Made by a program: the position numbers and the translations under genes. The notes below the pieces were generated by a model, which searched no databases, was not told the DNA's origin, and was given only the letters and a program-made list of their open reading frames with translations. Shown piece after piece: positions 23,374 to 36,000 of a stretch of DNA of 64,000 nt. Position 1 is the first letter of the stretch, and the number at the start of each line of letters is the position of its first letter. Origin of the DNA: Cordia subcordata. Taxonomy: Eukaryota; Streptophyta; Magnoliopsida; Boraginales; Cordiaceae. The DNA lies in the NCBI GenBank assembly GCA_028554755.1, contig JAPTOF010000014.1, forward strand, positions 3,472,001-3,536,000. Reading direction: 5' to 3'.

Positions 23374-24091
23374 TATAAACTTGAAAATAATAACTTAATA
23401 AATTTTTTTAAAAACAAATAGCTATTCTATTAATCGGTTACTAACTGAATTTTTGGAGAAACAACCAGAATCTTACCCAAAATTGAATTTTTTTAATTTT
23501 TAATAGCCAACACCAAATCAAATATAAAAATAATGGAACTGAATCTTATATTTTAATTTGATTCTATTATTCGGTTACCTCTTATTCATGCTCACACCTA
23601 ATGCAAGAGAGGTATAATTGGTTTCTAGAATAAGGGCTCATTTGAATCGGTTTTTAAAAGTATTTTTCTTAAAATTTTTGAAAAAAAGTACTTTTTTTAA
23701 GAAATTAAAATTTCTAACTTTTAAAATAAATTACAATTAAATTTTTTTATAAAGAATTTCAAGTTTTTGAAACAAATTATTTCGAACTCTTATTATAAAA
23801 AATGTGTTTTTCTTTTAAAAAAATTATTTTTTTCATATATCGTAACACAACCAGTATTGGAAATTTCCGAAACAGAAACAACAGTGCGTAGATAAGTCAA
23901 AACTGCCGGTATGCCACTTCGCGTACGGGTCGCTGTACTTGGTAAGTAGTGACTCGAATGGATAGATAGCGTAGCGGATAATTGATAAAATCATGATCCT
24001 AATTTTATTAGTTGTAAATGGCCATCTTTTTACTTATCTGCAGAAGCTTATACATGTAAAGCCACTGAAACACTCTTCACACTTGGGAGAA
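22803..24091 (+). promoter_or_regulatory. Upstream region and presumed 5' UTR of PYRR
   Basis: The stretch is AT-rich, with a (TA)n run at about 23338-23371 and no ORF. The composition becomes balanced from about 23870 (GCCGGTATGCC, CGCGTACGGGTCGC), which probably marks the proximal promoter or 5' UTR of the gene that starts at 24092. I see no convincing TATA box and cannot place the transcription start. Confidence 0.35.
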
Positions 24092-27000
24092 ATGGCATTA
24101 GCTTTTGGATGCTTCAGCAAGCCTCTACCGATCATCTGCAAGGCCACGTCATCATCGTCGTCGTCCACGTCATCATTGCCGTTGACATCTCACGCGTCCG
24201 ACGCCACGCACGTTAAACGCGCGGCAGAGCTAGCCGATAAGTACGCCGGCTTAACAGCTCCTCACCCGAACTTCGGCTGCGTTATTACTACCGCCAATGG
24301 CGGAAAAGTGGTCGGAGAGGGGTACCTGTACGCCGAAGGGACTAAACCGGCGGAGCTGCAGGCGGTTGAGGCTGCCGGCGATCGCTGCAGAGGCGCCTAC
24401 GCTTATCTCAATATGGAGCCTGGCGACTGCCACAGTGATCACACCGCCGTCTCTGCCCTCGTCAAGGTGTGTTTGCTTTTATATATATGTGTGTATGTAT
24501 TTTTGGGAGATCATTTTTGCCGTTAATTTTTAATTGCTAATTAAGTATTGTAAGAAGAAAAAGATGTTCGATGCTTACATTTTGAGTAAATTACTTCAAG
24601 TTTCTAGATAAAATGCTAAGTGACTGTTTTGCGTTGCAGGCTCGGTTTGTTTGCGGTAAATGTTTTCGGTGTTTGGTAATGTCAGAAAATTAGTCAACCG
24701 GAAAACACAAATATAAACAGATTCATGAAATGAAATCGATAGGAAATGCATGTCAGGGCATAAGGAATGACGAAATAAAATATCAACTCAACTTGAAGAT
24801 ATCAATGGAAAATGCTTGTTGGACTAAAGCAACCCTTGACACACATGGCCAAAAATTCATAGTGTAAAATATTGAGACAGAGAAGATATTGAACTACTTT
24901 GAAGAAGTTAAGGGACTGACTAAGAAATCTACCATAAACGGTGTGATCTAAATCTTATTATGATGAGTTATTTTTTGCCTCTGATCCATGGAACCAGTAT
25001 AGTATACAAATTTGATGCTTATTCATCCATTTCAGTTTTTATTTCTAATTGCTTTTTTGATTTAGGGAGCATATATAGATTGACTTCTGGATATAATTGG
25101 AAGAACAGAATAGAAATTCCAGGGTAGTTTTCCTTCTGTTATACGTTGAAACTAATTGAGTTTAGTACAATGAGGTCAATGCACTTTCAGCAATGTTAGA
25201 TGTTTCTTTTCATTCATAATTCAAGTGTCTAATGCATATATCTTAGGCAGGAATTGCTAGAGTTGTTATTGGGATTAGGCATCCTTCACAACACCTTCGG
25301 GGCAATGCTATTCGTGCACTGAGAAGTGAAGGCCTGCAGGTTGACATTCTTGGGGAGGAACTACAAAGTAAAACTATAGAGGTAGCGAGTTTGTTTTTGT
25401 GCTATTGTCCAAGGCTTGGTTTTGTTTGGTATATTTCCTTTATAATGACTCTATCACTATACTATTGGCCTCTCCTGCATACCGTAGGCTTTATTCTAAT
25501 TGTTGTTCTGTTGGTCATTTAGGTTTCCTACATATTGCAAACAGAGATCTTCAGAATTGTATTAGCTAAATTAAGTAGCAAAATTAAAGCAGTTTTACAC
25601 AATGAAAATGAAAAGTGTTGCTACAGTATAATGAGTTCTGGTATTCTTAATTAGAAAAAATTAATCTTTTCCTCTAGCATGATATCGGTTGTGCTCTCCC
25701 AGTATTGGATATGAAATCTAGATTAATATACCTGATTGTCTTTCTCTTTTCTTTTCTTTTTTTTTTTTTGTTCGTCTATGTTTGTATTTCTATATAATAG
25801 CAAAAATGTGCTGAAGCTCCTCATAGGAGATGCCAGTATGGTATGATGTGACACTGAGTTTGGGAAGAATATGGTGCAGTTGCTTTATGAGCTGTTTAGG
25901 TTTGTAGGAATTGAGAATACCAGCATTTTTTCCCTATTCCTCTCTTTGGGGGATGTACCCCGAACAGTGGTATCCCAATGAGGTAAAAAGTGCCTTGTTG
26001 ATTGTTCAGTCAATATTAAGCAAGCAAGAGATTTACTTTTTTCATGTCTGACCCTACAAATTTGGTCTTTTCTCATGTCTTCTTGTGACGGCTTAGAAAT
26101 GGTATTTTGCCTTTGTCATGTCTTCCTATCTTATGCTCACATATTAAAAGCTCTACTTTCTTATTTAACTGTAAGAGCAAGAGCAGATGATAGACCATAA
26201 CTATGAAGAATCACCGAGGTTTCATCATAAAAATTAATTGGTCTATGAAGGAAAAGAAGAAGACATAAAGATAGAGAGAAAAGGTTTAAAGGCTTCGTAC
26301 TTTTTTAGAGTACTAGCCTACTCTATTTATAATATTATGAGATGTAAAGAATATTATCTCTTTCGATGTGGGATAGAGACTTATTACAATGGCAATATAA
26401 TATACTACTTAACTCTTTTCTCTTAACACTCTTAACAGTCCCCCTCAAGCTAGAACATATATATCATAAGTGCCTAGCTTGTTACTGTTAAAAATCCTAA
26501 GGGTCATTCATAAAACCAATTGGTCAATATGAGGAGTGGCCCAAGACCTTATATGGTGTTTCTAAGTCTCGAGATTTTCCGATGTGGGAAGTCTTTATAT
26601 GTTATAACACCCCCCCCCACTTGTGACCCAGAATAGAGCCTGCAATACCTTGATGATTGGATTCAGATGGTCGATTGATGATTGGATTCAGATGGTCGAT
26701 GATCTGGATTGCAGGGATGGGCCACCACATGATTGGATTTTGATAACTAGATGTGCAGTATGAACGAACTTGACGAGTCACACATGGACATGAGCACAGC
26801 CAGAGAACTGGACCAAAAGCCCAGCTCTGATACCATGTTAAGAATCTTGAGGTTCCATCATAAAACCAATTGGTCAATATGAGAAGTGATCCAGGACCTT
26901 ATATGGTGTTTCTAAATCTCGAGATTTTCCGATGTGGGAAGTCTTTATATGTTGTAACAGTTACAAATATATTTAACCCGGGAACCACCAAAAGACTTTG

Positions 27001-30000
27001 TAAATAAACTGATCACTCGAACTAACGAAAGAAGTAACAATCTCCTTAGATAATATCTCTCATTTGACAAAGTGACAATCTATCTCAACGTGTTTGGTCC
27101 TTTGATGAAACACCGAATTTGTAGCAATATGTATCGTAGCCTGATTATCATAAACGTGTTTGGTCCTTTCATGAAACACCAAATTTGTAGCAATATGTAT
27201 CGTAGTTTGATTATTATAAACAAGTTTCATAGGGCTGGAACAAACGATCCGAATTTTCATGAGAAGATTCTTCTCCCATATTAACTCACAAGTAGCTACT
27301 GCAATAGCTCGATATTCTGATTCAGCACTCGACCGGACAACTACATCGTGTTTCTTACTCTTCCAACAAGATTTCCTCCAACGAACACACAGTAACCAGA
27401 GGCGGACCTTCTATTAGTAGGACTACATGCTCAATCAGCGTTTGAATGCCCAACAATCTCCATGTGCTTGTGGTCATTGTAAAGTAAGCCTTTCCAGGTG
27501 ACCTTTTAATATACCTTAAGATTCAAATGATTGCTTCTCAATGTCTTTCTCGTGGAGAGTTCAGAAACTGACGGACAACACTGATTGCAAACGAGATGTC
27601 CGGTCGAGTAACAGTAAGGTAATTGAGTTTTTCAACTAACCTTCTATATCTCCCCGGATCTGATGTCAACTCCTCCTCATCTGGAAGAAGCTTCACATTT
27701 GGGTCCCTGGGTAAGTCACAAGGTCGCGCGCCAAGTAAACCTGCCTCACTCAGCGTATCTAATGCATATTTGCATTGAGAAATAAAAACCCCTTATTTCG
27801 ACTGTGCAACTTCAATACCCAGAAAATAGTGAAGCAACCCTAGGTCTTTGGTTTGAAATTGCTGATGAAGAAAGGCCTTCAACTCATCAATTCCTTTGCT
27901 ATCATCACTTGTTATAACAATATCATCCACATACACAATCAAAAAAAGTCGTTAGCCAGATGAGTATCGATAGAACATTGAATGATCCATACTACAACGA
28001 GTCATGCAAATTCAAGAATTGCAGTACTGAAACATCCAAACCACGCCCTCGGAGATTGCTTGAGACCATACAGAGCCTTCTTTAAACGACATACTTTCTG
28101 AGACTCCCCTTGATCAACAAAGCCTAGCGGTTGCTCCACATACACTTTCTCATTGATATCACCATTCAGAAAAGCATTCTTGATCTCCAACTGATGAAGT
28201 GGCCAATGGTGAATAGCTGCCAAGGAAAGAAAAATACGAACAGAAGACATTTTAGCAATGGGAGAAAAAGTGTCGTCATAATCAAGTCCATACACTTGTG
28301 TATATCCCTTGGCCATAAGCCGAGCCTTTAGCGATCCACCCGACCATCTGGTGATACCTTTACTGTATACACCATCGGCAACCAATATGAGACTTGCCGG
28401 CTGGCAAATCAACTAACTCCCAAGTCCCATTATGGTATAAAGCAGACATCTCCTTAAGCATAACAGCCCGCCAAGCGGGTGAGCAGAAGCCTCTGCCACA
28501 GGCTTAGGAATGAAAACAGAAGAAAGAGAAGCAACAAAGAATGCATATGAAGGTGACAAAGAGGCATAAGAAACAAAGTTAGAAATAGGGTGCCGAGTGG
28601 TGTAAGAACGAGTACCTTTGCAAAGAGCAATGGGCAGGTCAAGGTGAGATGACTATGCAGGAACTGGATCTGGAGACGGTGAATCAAATGATACCGGGGC
28701 GGGTGGCAATGGACGTGGACGGTGTGAGTAGACTTGTAGGTCCGGTCTATCTAGACGTGCAGGTCAACGAAAAAGTAGAACCTGGAGTGGAGACGAGGTC
28801 AGAAGCACGAGAAGGAGCCAAAGGCACATCAAAGGTGGGCATTGGAACCGGTGAAACATCGACCACGATATCAAAAGTGGTGGTTTGAAGTGAAAAAAGA
28901 TGTGTGTTCAAAGAAGGTAACATCAGCGGATTTAACTCAGGGGAGTAACAACGGTAACCTTTTTGATGCCGAAAGTACCCAAGAAACACGCACTTGATAG
29001 ACCGAGGTCCTAACTTGTCTACCCCAGGGGAAAGATTGTGAACAAAACAGACACATCCAAAAACCCGAGGAGGGAGCATATAAATAGCATCACGAGGGAA
29101 AAAAATGGAGAATGGTATCTGATCATGTAAAACCGATGATGGCATACGTTTGATAAGATAGCACGATGTAAGGATTGCATTATCCCAGAAACGAAGAGGT
29201 ACATGTTTATGGAGAAGAAGTGTACAAGCCGTCTCAATTAGATGGCGATTCTTCCTCTCAGCCACCCCATTCTGTTGTGGAGTGTGCAAACAAGATGACT
29301 AATGAAGAATGCCATGAGAAAATAGAAACGAAGCAAAAGGAGAAGAAAAGTATTCTTTCACATTGTCACTTCGAAGAATCTGGATAGAAACCCCAAATTG
29401 TGTGCGAGTTTTAGCATAAAACAAGGTAAAAACAGAAAACACTTCAAAACGTTCTTTCATTAAAAACAACCATGTCAGACAAGAATAATCATTGATAAAC
29501 GTAACAAAATGATGAAACCCACATTTAGAGGTAGTTTGACAAGGACCCCGAATATCAGAATGAACAAGAGCAAAGGGGGCAGCAGCCCATTTATTGACTC
29601 GATTACTGAAAGAACTATGACTATGCTTGCCTACCTAACAGGACTCACAAGACAATTCTTTGATTGACCCTAAACTAGGAACTATTTTCTCGAGATTGGG
29701 TAGAGAAAGATGATCGAGACGAGAGCGGACTTGTTCTAGTGAGGGAGAAACAACACAAGTAGTAGATTGAGGGACATTGAGATAGTACAGTCCTTGCTTT
29801 TTACGCCCGGTACCAATCTTCGCTTCGGTTTTCAGATCCTGAATTGACACAGAATCAGCGATGAATGTTACAGAACAGTGAAGTAATTTGGTAAGTTGAC
29901 TAATAGATAAAAAATTAAAAGGGAATTTCAGAAGATACAGAACAGATGATAAGGGAATAGAAGATGTAGGGTGTGCAATGCCAATTCCACGAGCAGAGGT

Positions 30001-33000
30001 AGAAGACCCATTTGGAAGTGTGACATTTGAGAACATACCAGGTCTAAAATTAGAGAGTAGACAGACATTATCACAAATATGATCAGATGCACCAGAACCA
30101 AGAATCCAAGGTCCATGGTCAGGCACAGTATGGGTCATAAGAGCCGTGGATGAGCTAGCTTGGGCAAAAGAGACGGTCGACGCAGGTTGCATAGCTTGTT
30201 TAGATGCCTTAAATTGTAGGAACTTGGAGTATTCATCCCCTGTAACAGTCACCAAAGCAGGAACTGTAGAAGTAGAAGGCTCGACTGAATTTGTCTGGAC
30301 TGCATTAGCAACCTGAGAAGGACGACCATGAAGATTCCAACAATTTTCTCGAACATGACCAAGTTTATTACAATAACTACAACGAGGATGCTGGCCATTT
30401 GAGCGACCTCCCTCTATTCTAGAAGTACCACGACCCCTAAGATCGAAGTTATCATCAAGGGTCGAGATAGGAGCAACCAAAGCAGATTGATTGTCTTGTG
30501 AACCAGAAGTCAAAGAGTAGGGATGAGCACGCTGTACTTGAGCATAAGCTTCATCTAGAGTGTGCAAGGTAGAGCTAGATAGTAATTGAGAACCTACAGC
30601 ATCATACCAAGGATTAAATTCGTGTGACCAGAAGATCAAGCACAAATGATCCCATGGTTGTGCAATCACTGTGGGGTCTGTACTGAGAGGGAAAAGGTCG
30701 CGGAATTCAATCATGGAATTGTAAAACCGGTTGTAATAATCCGTCAACTCCATATCTGCCTAGGCACGTAACATATCAGACACAACATCAAACGCTCGAG
30801 TAACCTGATGAGAATATCGCATCTTAGCAAAAGTCCAAATAGCTTTACAAGTTTGGCAATTCCGAAAGCATGTTTGGATAGAATCCTTCATGGATTGCCA
30901 GAGCAATCTCACTAATTGGGCATCGACACGGCGCCTGGTACGAGCATCAACTATCGATAAATCAGACAGGAAATCAAAGGATAGATAATCTTCTAAACCT
31001 TGTCCAAGAAACCAAATTTTGACAGCCATAGACCATGATGAGTAATTCTTTCCATTCAACTTGATTGTAGTGACGGTGGGAGTACCAGAAAAAGATGGAA
31101 CAACAACTGATGAACTTGAGTCTTTGATGACTCAGCATGAGTCTCTTGGTATCTCAGTAGAGTGAAATTCCATGATAACAAAAGATGAATCGGATGTGCA
31201 GCAGCCTACATTATAACAATGGCACTCCTACTGGCTAATTCAACGATCAAGTAAAGGAAAAATCACTTTTGCGTCATTTTTTTTTTGTCTCTCTCTTTTT
31301 TTTTAACCCTCAAATACACTGTTGGTCACAAAAAGGCACGACCAAGGAAGAATTTCGCGAAAACAACCAGACAAATAAGATGGTATCTAGGGTTATGGTT
31401 GAACAAGGCTCTAGATACCATGAAGGAAAAGAAGAAGACCAAAAGATAGAAAGAAAAGGTTTAAAGGCTTTGTACTTTTTTTAGAGTACTAGCCTGCTCT
31501 ATTTATAATATTATGAGAGGTAAATAATATTTTATCTCTTCCGATGTGGGATAGAGACTTATTACAATAGCAATATAATATACTACCTAACTCTTTTATC
31601 TTAACAGTCTATATGAGGAGTGGCCCAGAACCTTTATTTGGTGATCTTCAATCTTGAGCTTTTCTGATATGGGACTTCTTTATATGCTTTAACACACCCT
31701 CACGTGTGACCCAAAGTAATGCCTGCACCACTTCACAGATTGACATGTGACCCGGAATAGGAATGGGCCACCATGGCCCGGAATAGAACTCGAATGGTCG
31801 TGTGGCCCAAAATAGGAATGGCCAGGAGATTTTCCGATGTGAGACTTCTTTATATGTTGTAACACCCCTCTCACGTGTGACTCGAAATAATGCCTGCATG
31901 ACTTGACAAATGGACGTGTGACCTGAAAGAAGGATGGGTCACGATGGCCCAAAGCAGAACTCAGATGCTTGTGTGGCCCGAAATAGGGATGGCTGGATGG
32001 ACCACAACGACCCAGAACAGATGCAGCCACGATGACATAGAACAGATGTAGCTTTGCTGCTGGCAGGGGTGGGCCATCACGTGAACGGATGTGCACAATG
32101 AACGAACTTGACGAGTCACACGTGGACACGTGTACAGTGCGAGAATTGGACCAAAAGCCCAGCTCTGATACCATGTGAAGAAATACCGAGGTTTCATCAT
32201 AAAAACCAATTGGTCAATATGAGGAGTAGTCCAGTATAGGTGGCAAAATGGGTTGAGACCCGCAGGTCAACCCGTCAAAAAAGAGGGTGAGTGTGGAGGG
32301 TTCAATGACTAGTCAAACAAACGGGTCAACCCGACCCAACCCACCAAATAGACGGGTCTGGTTGCGTCAACACATAAAAACTTGAAAGTGGTTGATGAGA
32401 AACTGAGATATAGGTTAGCAATTATTTCATTTTTTCTTTCCATGTTGGCTTACTTTCACTGTTACAAGAGTCAACATATCACCTTCACAAGAAATAGCTG
32501 AAATACTCTAGGGTTTTGTTGCTAACATTGTAAGTAGGTTTAGGGCTGCGACAATTTTGCACGATGTCTTTGGAGGAGTAAATTGCTCCAAGTTTATGGC
32601 AAATGGACGTTAAACAAAAGAACTTATCCTGTTACTACTGGGAAACTGGATATTGCCAATTTGCCACGTGCCAAATGCTTTAAAGACTGATAACTTACAC
32701 AAGTATGCCAGTCCTTCGGCACACAGTGGTTTGTTTCTTAGGTTTCACCAATATATTTTGAATTTTTACATTTTATTTTGCAGAATGACCTGATTTGTGA
32801 AAATCTTAAGTCATATGGATATGGAAGAACATTTACTGTATTCTATTGATTTTATCTAGCAAGAAGGAAGTTTATCTTATTTTTTTGCAGTAGTAACCTT
32901 AGTTATTTGATTGATATACTTAGATGTGCTTCTCTGGGAAAGGCAAAAGATAGACAAATACTTCTAAAGAATAATACCTCATTTCAATTTTTGAGCTCCT

Positions 33001-36000
33001 TTATTCCTAATGTTTCTCTCTATCACATTCTAGTTTGCTAATTTTTAGGAGGCTCTGAAATCCTGCCTTCTAGTCAATGCTCCTTTGCTCTATAGAGCTG
33101 CTTGCCGAGTTCCATTCTCTGTTCTCAAGTACGCAATGACCCTTGATGGTGAGTACAATATGTGTCATGCTTTCTGTTGGTTATGATCTTGCATTAAGTA
33201 AAGATTCATCTGTTGGAAGTTAATAATATTATTATTCAGTTTAATTTCTGTTTGGTTTCTGCAATTCCGGTACCTGTCAAAACTTTTACTTCCAACAACA
33301 TCTGAGTGGCGCTTTAGTTTTTGCAAACACCTCTTCAAGCTGAAAATCTCAGTTGCATGCAACCAGGGAAAATTGCGGCAAGTAGTGGACATGCGTCATG
33401 GATAAGCAGCAAAATTTCAAGAAGTCGAGTTTTTGAATTGCGGGGTAGAAGTGATGCAGTGATTGTAGGTGGAAATACTGTACGAAGAGATAGTATGAAT
33501 CTTCCTCACTCTTCACTTTTCACTTATTGAAGATCCCTTTCTTTCCTTCTGGCTATTGACGCATGAAGTTTAAATACTCTAATTTTATTCTTGAACTTCG
33601 TATATAGATCCACGTTTAACTGCAAGACATGGAGGTGGACATTTGCCCCGCCGAATTGTAATGTCCGCATCCCTTAATCTTCCCGAGGTAGCACATATTT
33701 GGGATGTTGATGAGGTACCTACTATTGTTGCAACTCAAAGAGGTGCAAGAAAGAGTTTTCAGAAATTGCTTGCTTCTAAAGGTGTTGAAGTGGTAGAGTT
33801 TGACATGTTAAATCCCAGAGATGTTGTTGAATACTTGTACAGTCGTGGATATCTTTCCATCCTGTGGGAATGTGGAGGGACCCTTGCTGCTTCTGCAATT
33901 TCATCTGGTGTCATACACAAGGTATTAAGTTCTGGCAGTGACAACTTCATCAATTATTGGTAGTTCTAGTGACAAGGAAAGCATAAGTCGATTTTCTTAT
34001 TGGAATCAAGCTATGCATGAACTCAATTTTCTACAGGTTTTGCTTTCTTTCTACTCCTTAGGCAAATTCTCTTCTTATAGTTTTTGTTTAAGGGATATAG
34101 ACTTTTTCATGCTTGTACATAGCCCATTTAAGACAAGCAATATGTTCGTGATAGAATGCTTATGTCAGCCTGCTTCATTTATTTACTGATTGTTGTCATG
34201 AGCCACCACTAGCTGATACATGCATATCTTCTGGATTGCAAGGCCTCTTGGTCGAACCTTATGGTTATGGGTAGGTTAAGTGTCAATCTGGCATACACTG
34301 TAATCATGAAAGATCGCGTATAAATTTGTCTATATGGAAACTCTTGTTTTTTCTATTTATCTCATGATGGTATCCTTTTTATATAGGATGTAGATAACCT
34401 GAATGTGCAGCCGGGATTAGTGGGTAGCTCAAGTGGTTGAGACTACCTCCTCTAGGATTGAGGTCTTGGGTTCAAATCCCATGGGTGATGGGTGGTTGGG
34501 GGTTTGCAAAAAGCAAAAAGAAAAAAGAGAAAAAAGAAAAAAAAAACCCTGAATGTTCAGCTCAGATGCATTTCAGAAATGTATTTTGTCTGCTTATAGT
34601 TCATTCATTTAAACTTAATGCAGGTACATGCATTTGTTGCCCCTAAAATTATTGGCGGAAAGAATGCGCCTACTCCTGTGGGTGAACTAGGGATGGTTGA
34701 GATGACACAAGCTTTGGAGCTACATGATGTTCTCTATGAACAGGTTAATGTAAATTATTTCTGGATGTGCTTATATCTATAGACACTTGATCTTATTCTT
34801 CTTTTTGAACAAATATTTCTCAAGTCATTTCATTTTTATATGTAAGGTTTGTTTTAGGTCTTGAATCTCTCCACATTTTCTTTTCCTATCACTCATTAAT
34901 TTCTTTACGATATTTTTCTTCTCAATTTTTGTTGGAAAAGGATATATCCAAAGTACAGAATGTTTGGTCCTTGTATGCAGTACTTATGGTCAATTGGTCA
35001 TGGGTGGACTTTGAATATGCATTATATCCCTTGGTGTCAATAGCTGCTTCTTATTATCCTGCAAATTCCAGAGTTGTGTTTCTTTGTTGGAATATCTCCA
35101 TGAAGTTTTAATGTACATTATACTCTTAAATTGTCAGGAAATTTGGAAATTAACCTTTATGACATTTCTGGTTTCTTATCATTAAAAGTGAGTTTGCTTA
35201 TATATACATTTCCTACATACCAATTCCTTAATTGCATAACCATAACTAGGAAGTTGCACTACTGGTATGGACTTAGTGTGTATAACTGACAATCTAAATC
35301 TTGGAGGTTTTTCCATCTATCTTTTCATGTAATTGATATCTCATTTTCTTGTCAGAGTTTTGTTTTCCTGTTTCTTCTCAGAACTCCTTCCAGATTCTTA
35401 GCTCAAAGTTTAAATATGACTTAATCAATTAGGTTCCGCCTGAGGGGTTGTAATGCTCTAGAGAGCTGCTAGATTTAAAATGTAAAAAGTTTTCTCTTAT
35501 ATTCTTATTGGCTAGATTTTAGTCTTTTCCTCTATCATTTGGTGTTCTGAACATACTTCTTATGTATAAATTGCAGATTGGACCTGACATGCTTGTAAGC
35601 GGATTTCTACAGCCAGTTCCAGACGTGACACCTGTCATCCCATCAATTGAAGAAACTTCTGCTATTGATCCATCTGTTTCTCCTTATGAATCAAGCATTA
35701 TATTCTTCTATAAAACATGGGATCCTTATGGTGCTTTTTCAAACTTCTCTCCTCATCCAATCACAATGCCTGATGAAAAGGGAGCATACTTATCTTGGCC
35801 TAGTGTGGAGCACTATTACCAGGTCAGCCATTTATCTGTATAATGTTTATCTTCTTGGTGCCTCTTCAATGGAGATTTTTTTTCAAATGTTCCCTTGATG
35901 TGCAGGCACACAAGTTTGTCGGGGTTAATGATCCTGCTGCTGTAAGCTGTTTTGAAGATATAAAATGTGCTAGAAGTCCTGAGGAAGCTGCAAGACTTGG

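Larger units (their letters stand above)
26246..31606 (-). mobile_element. Ty1/copia retrotransposon, nearly complete, minus strand
   Basis: The LTRs lie at 26246-26437 and 31421-31606, and GTCTA target duplications flank the element on both sides (26241-26245 and 31607-31611). The primer-binding site lies next to the right LTR (plus strand GGCTCTAGATACCA, 31407-31420). A polypurine tract (complement of GTCCCCCTC) lies next to the left LTR. Gag, protease, integrase, RT and RNase H follow in copia order on the minus strand with only a few stops. It sits in intron 2 of PYRR, antisense to the gene, and carries TRIM A (26486-26959) between RNase H and its 3' LTR. Confidence 0.95.
26202..32236 (-). 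mobile_element. Old TRIM element B in PYRR intron 2, split by a copia insertion
   Basis: The left LTR is in two pieces, 26202-26245 and 31612-31694, separated by the copia element. The internal part runs 31695-32173. A primer-binding site (plus strand AGCTCTGATACCA) ends at 32173, and the right LTR from 32174 stops near 32236. The LTR phrases (CCGAGGTTTCATCATAAAA, AATTGGTCAATATGAGGAG) match TRIM A. Its interior contains an extra LTR-end-like block at about 31825-31870, so part of the internal region is duplicated. The minus-strand ORFs here are not coding. Confidence 0.75.

Noticed and set aside
23993..24091. Upstream in-frame ATG extending PYRR
   Set aside because: The extension reads as an AT-rich, non-conserved stretch. 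The ATG at 24092 has better context and starts a typical transit peptide.
31648..32209. Minus-strand ORFs of 82-161 codons
   Set aside because: They lie wholly within the non-coding interior of TRIM B and derive from its repeated sub-blocks.
34411..34480. Possible functional tRNA gene
   Set aside because: It has box A and box B but no credible acceptor stem closure; the A-rich tail and 13-bp target duplication identify a SINE.
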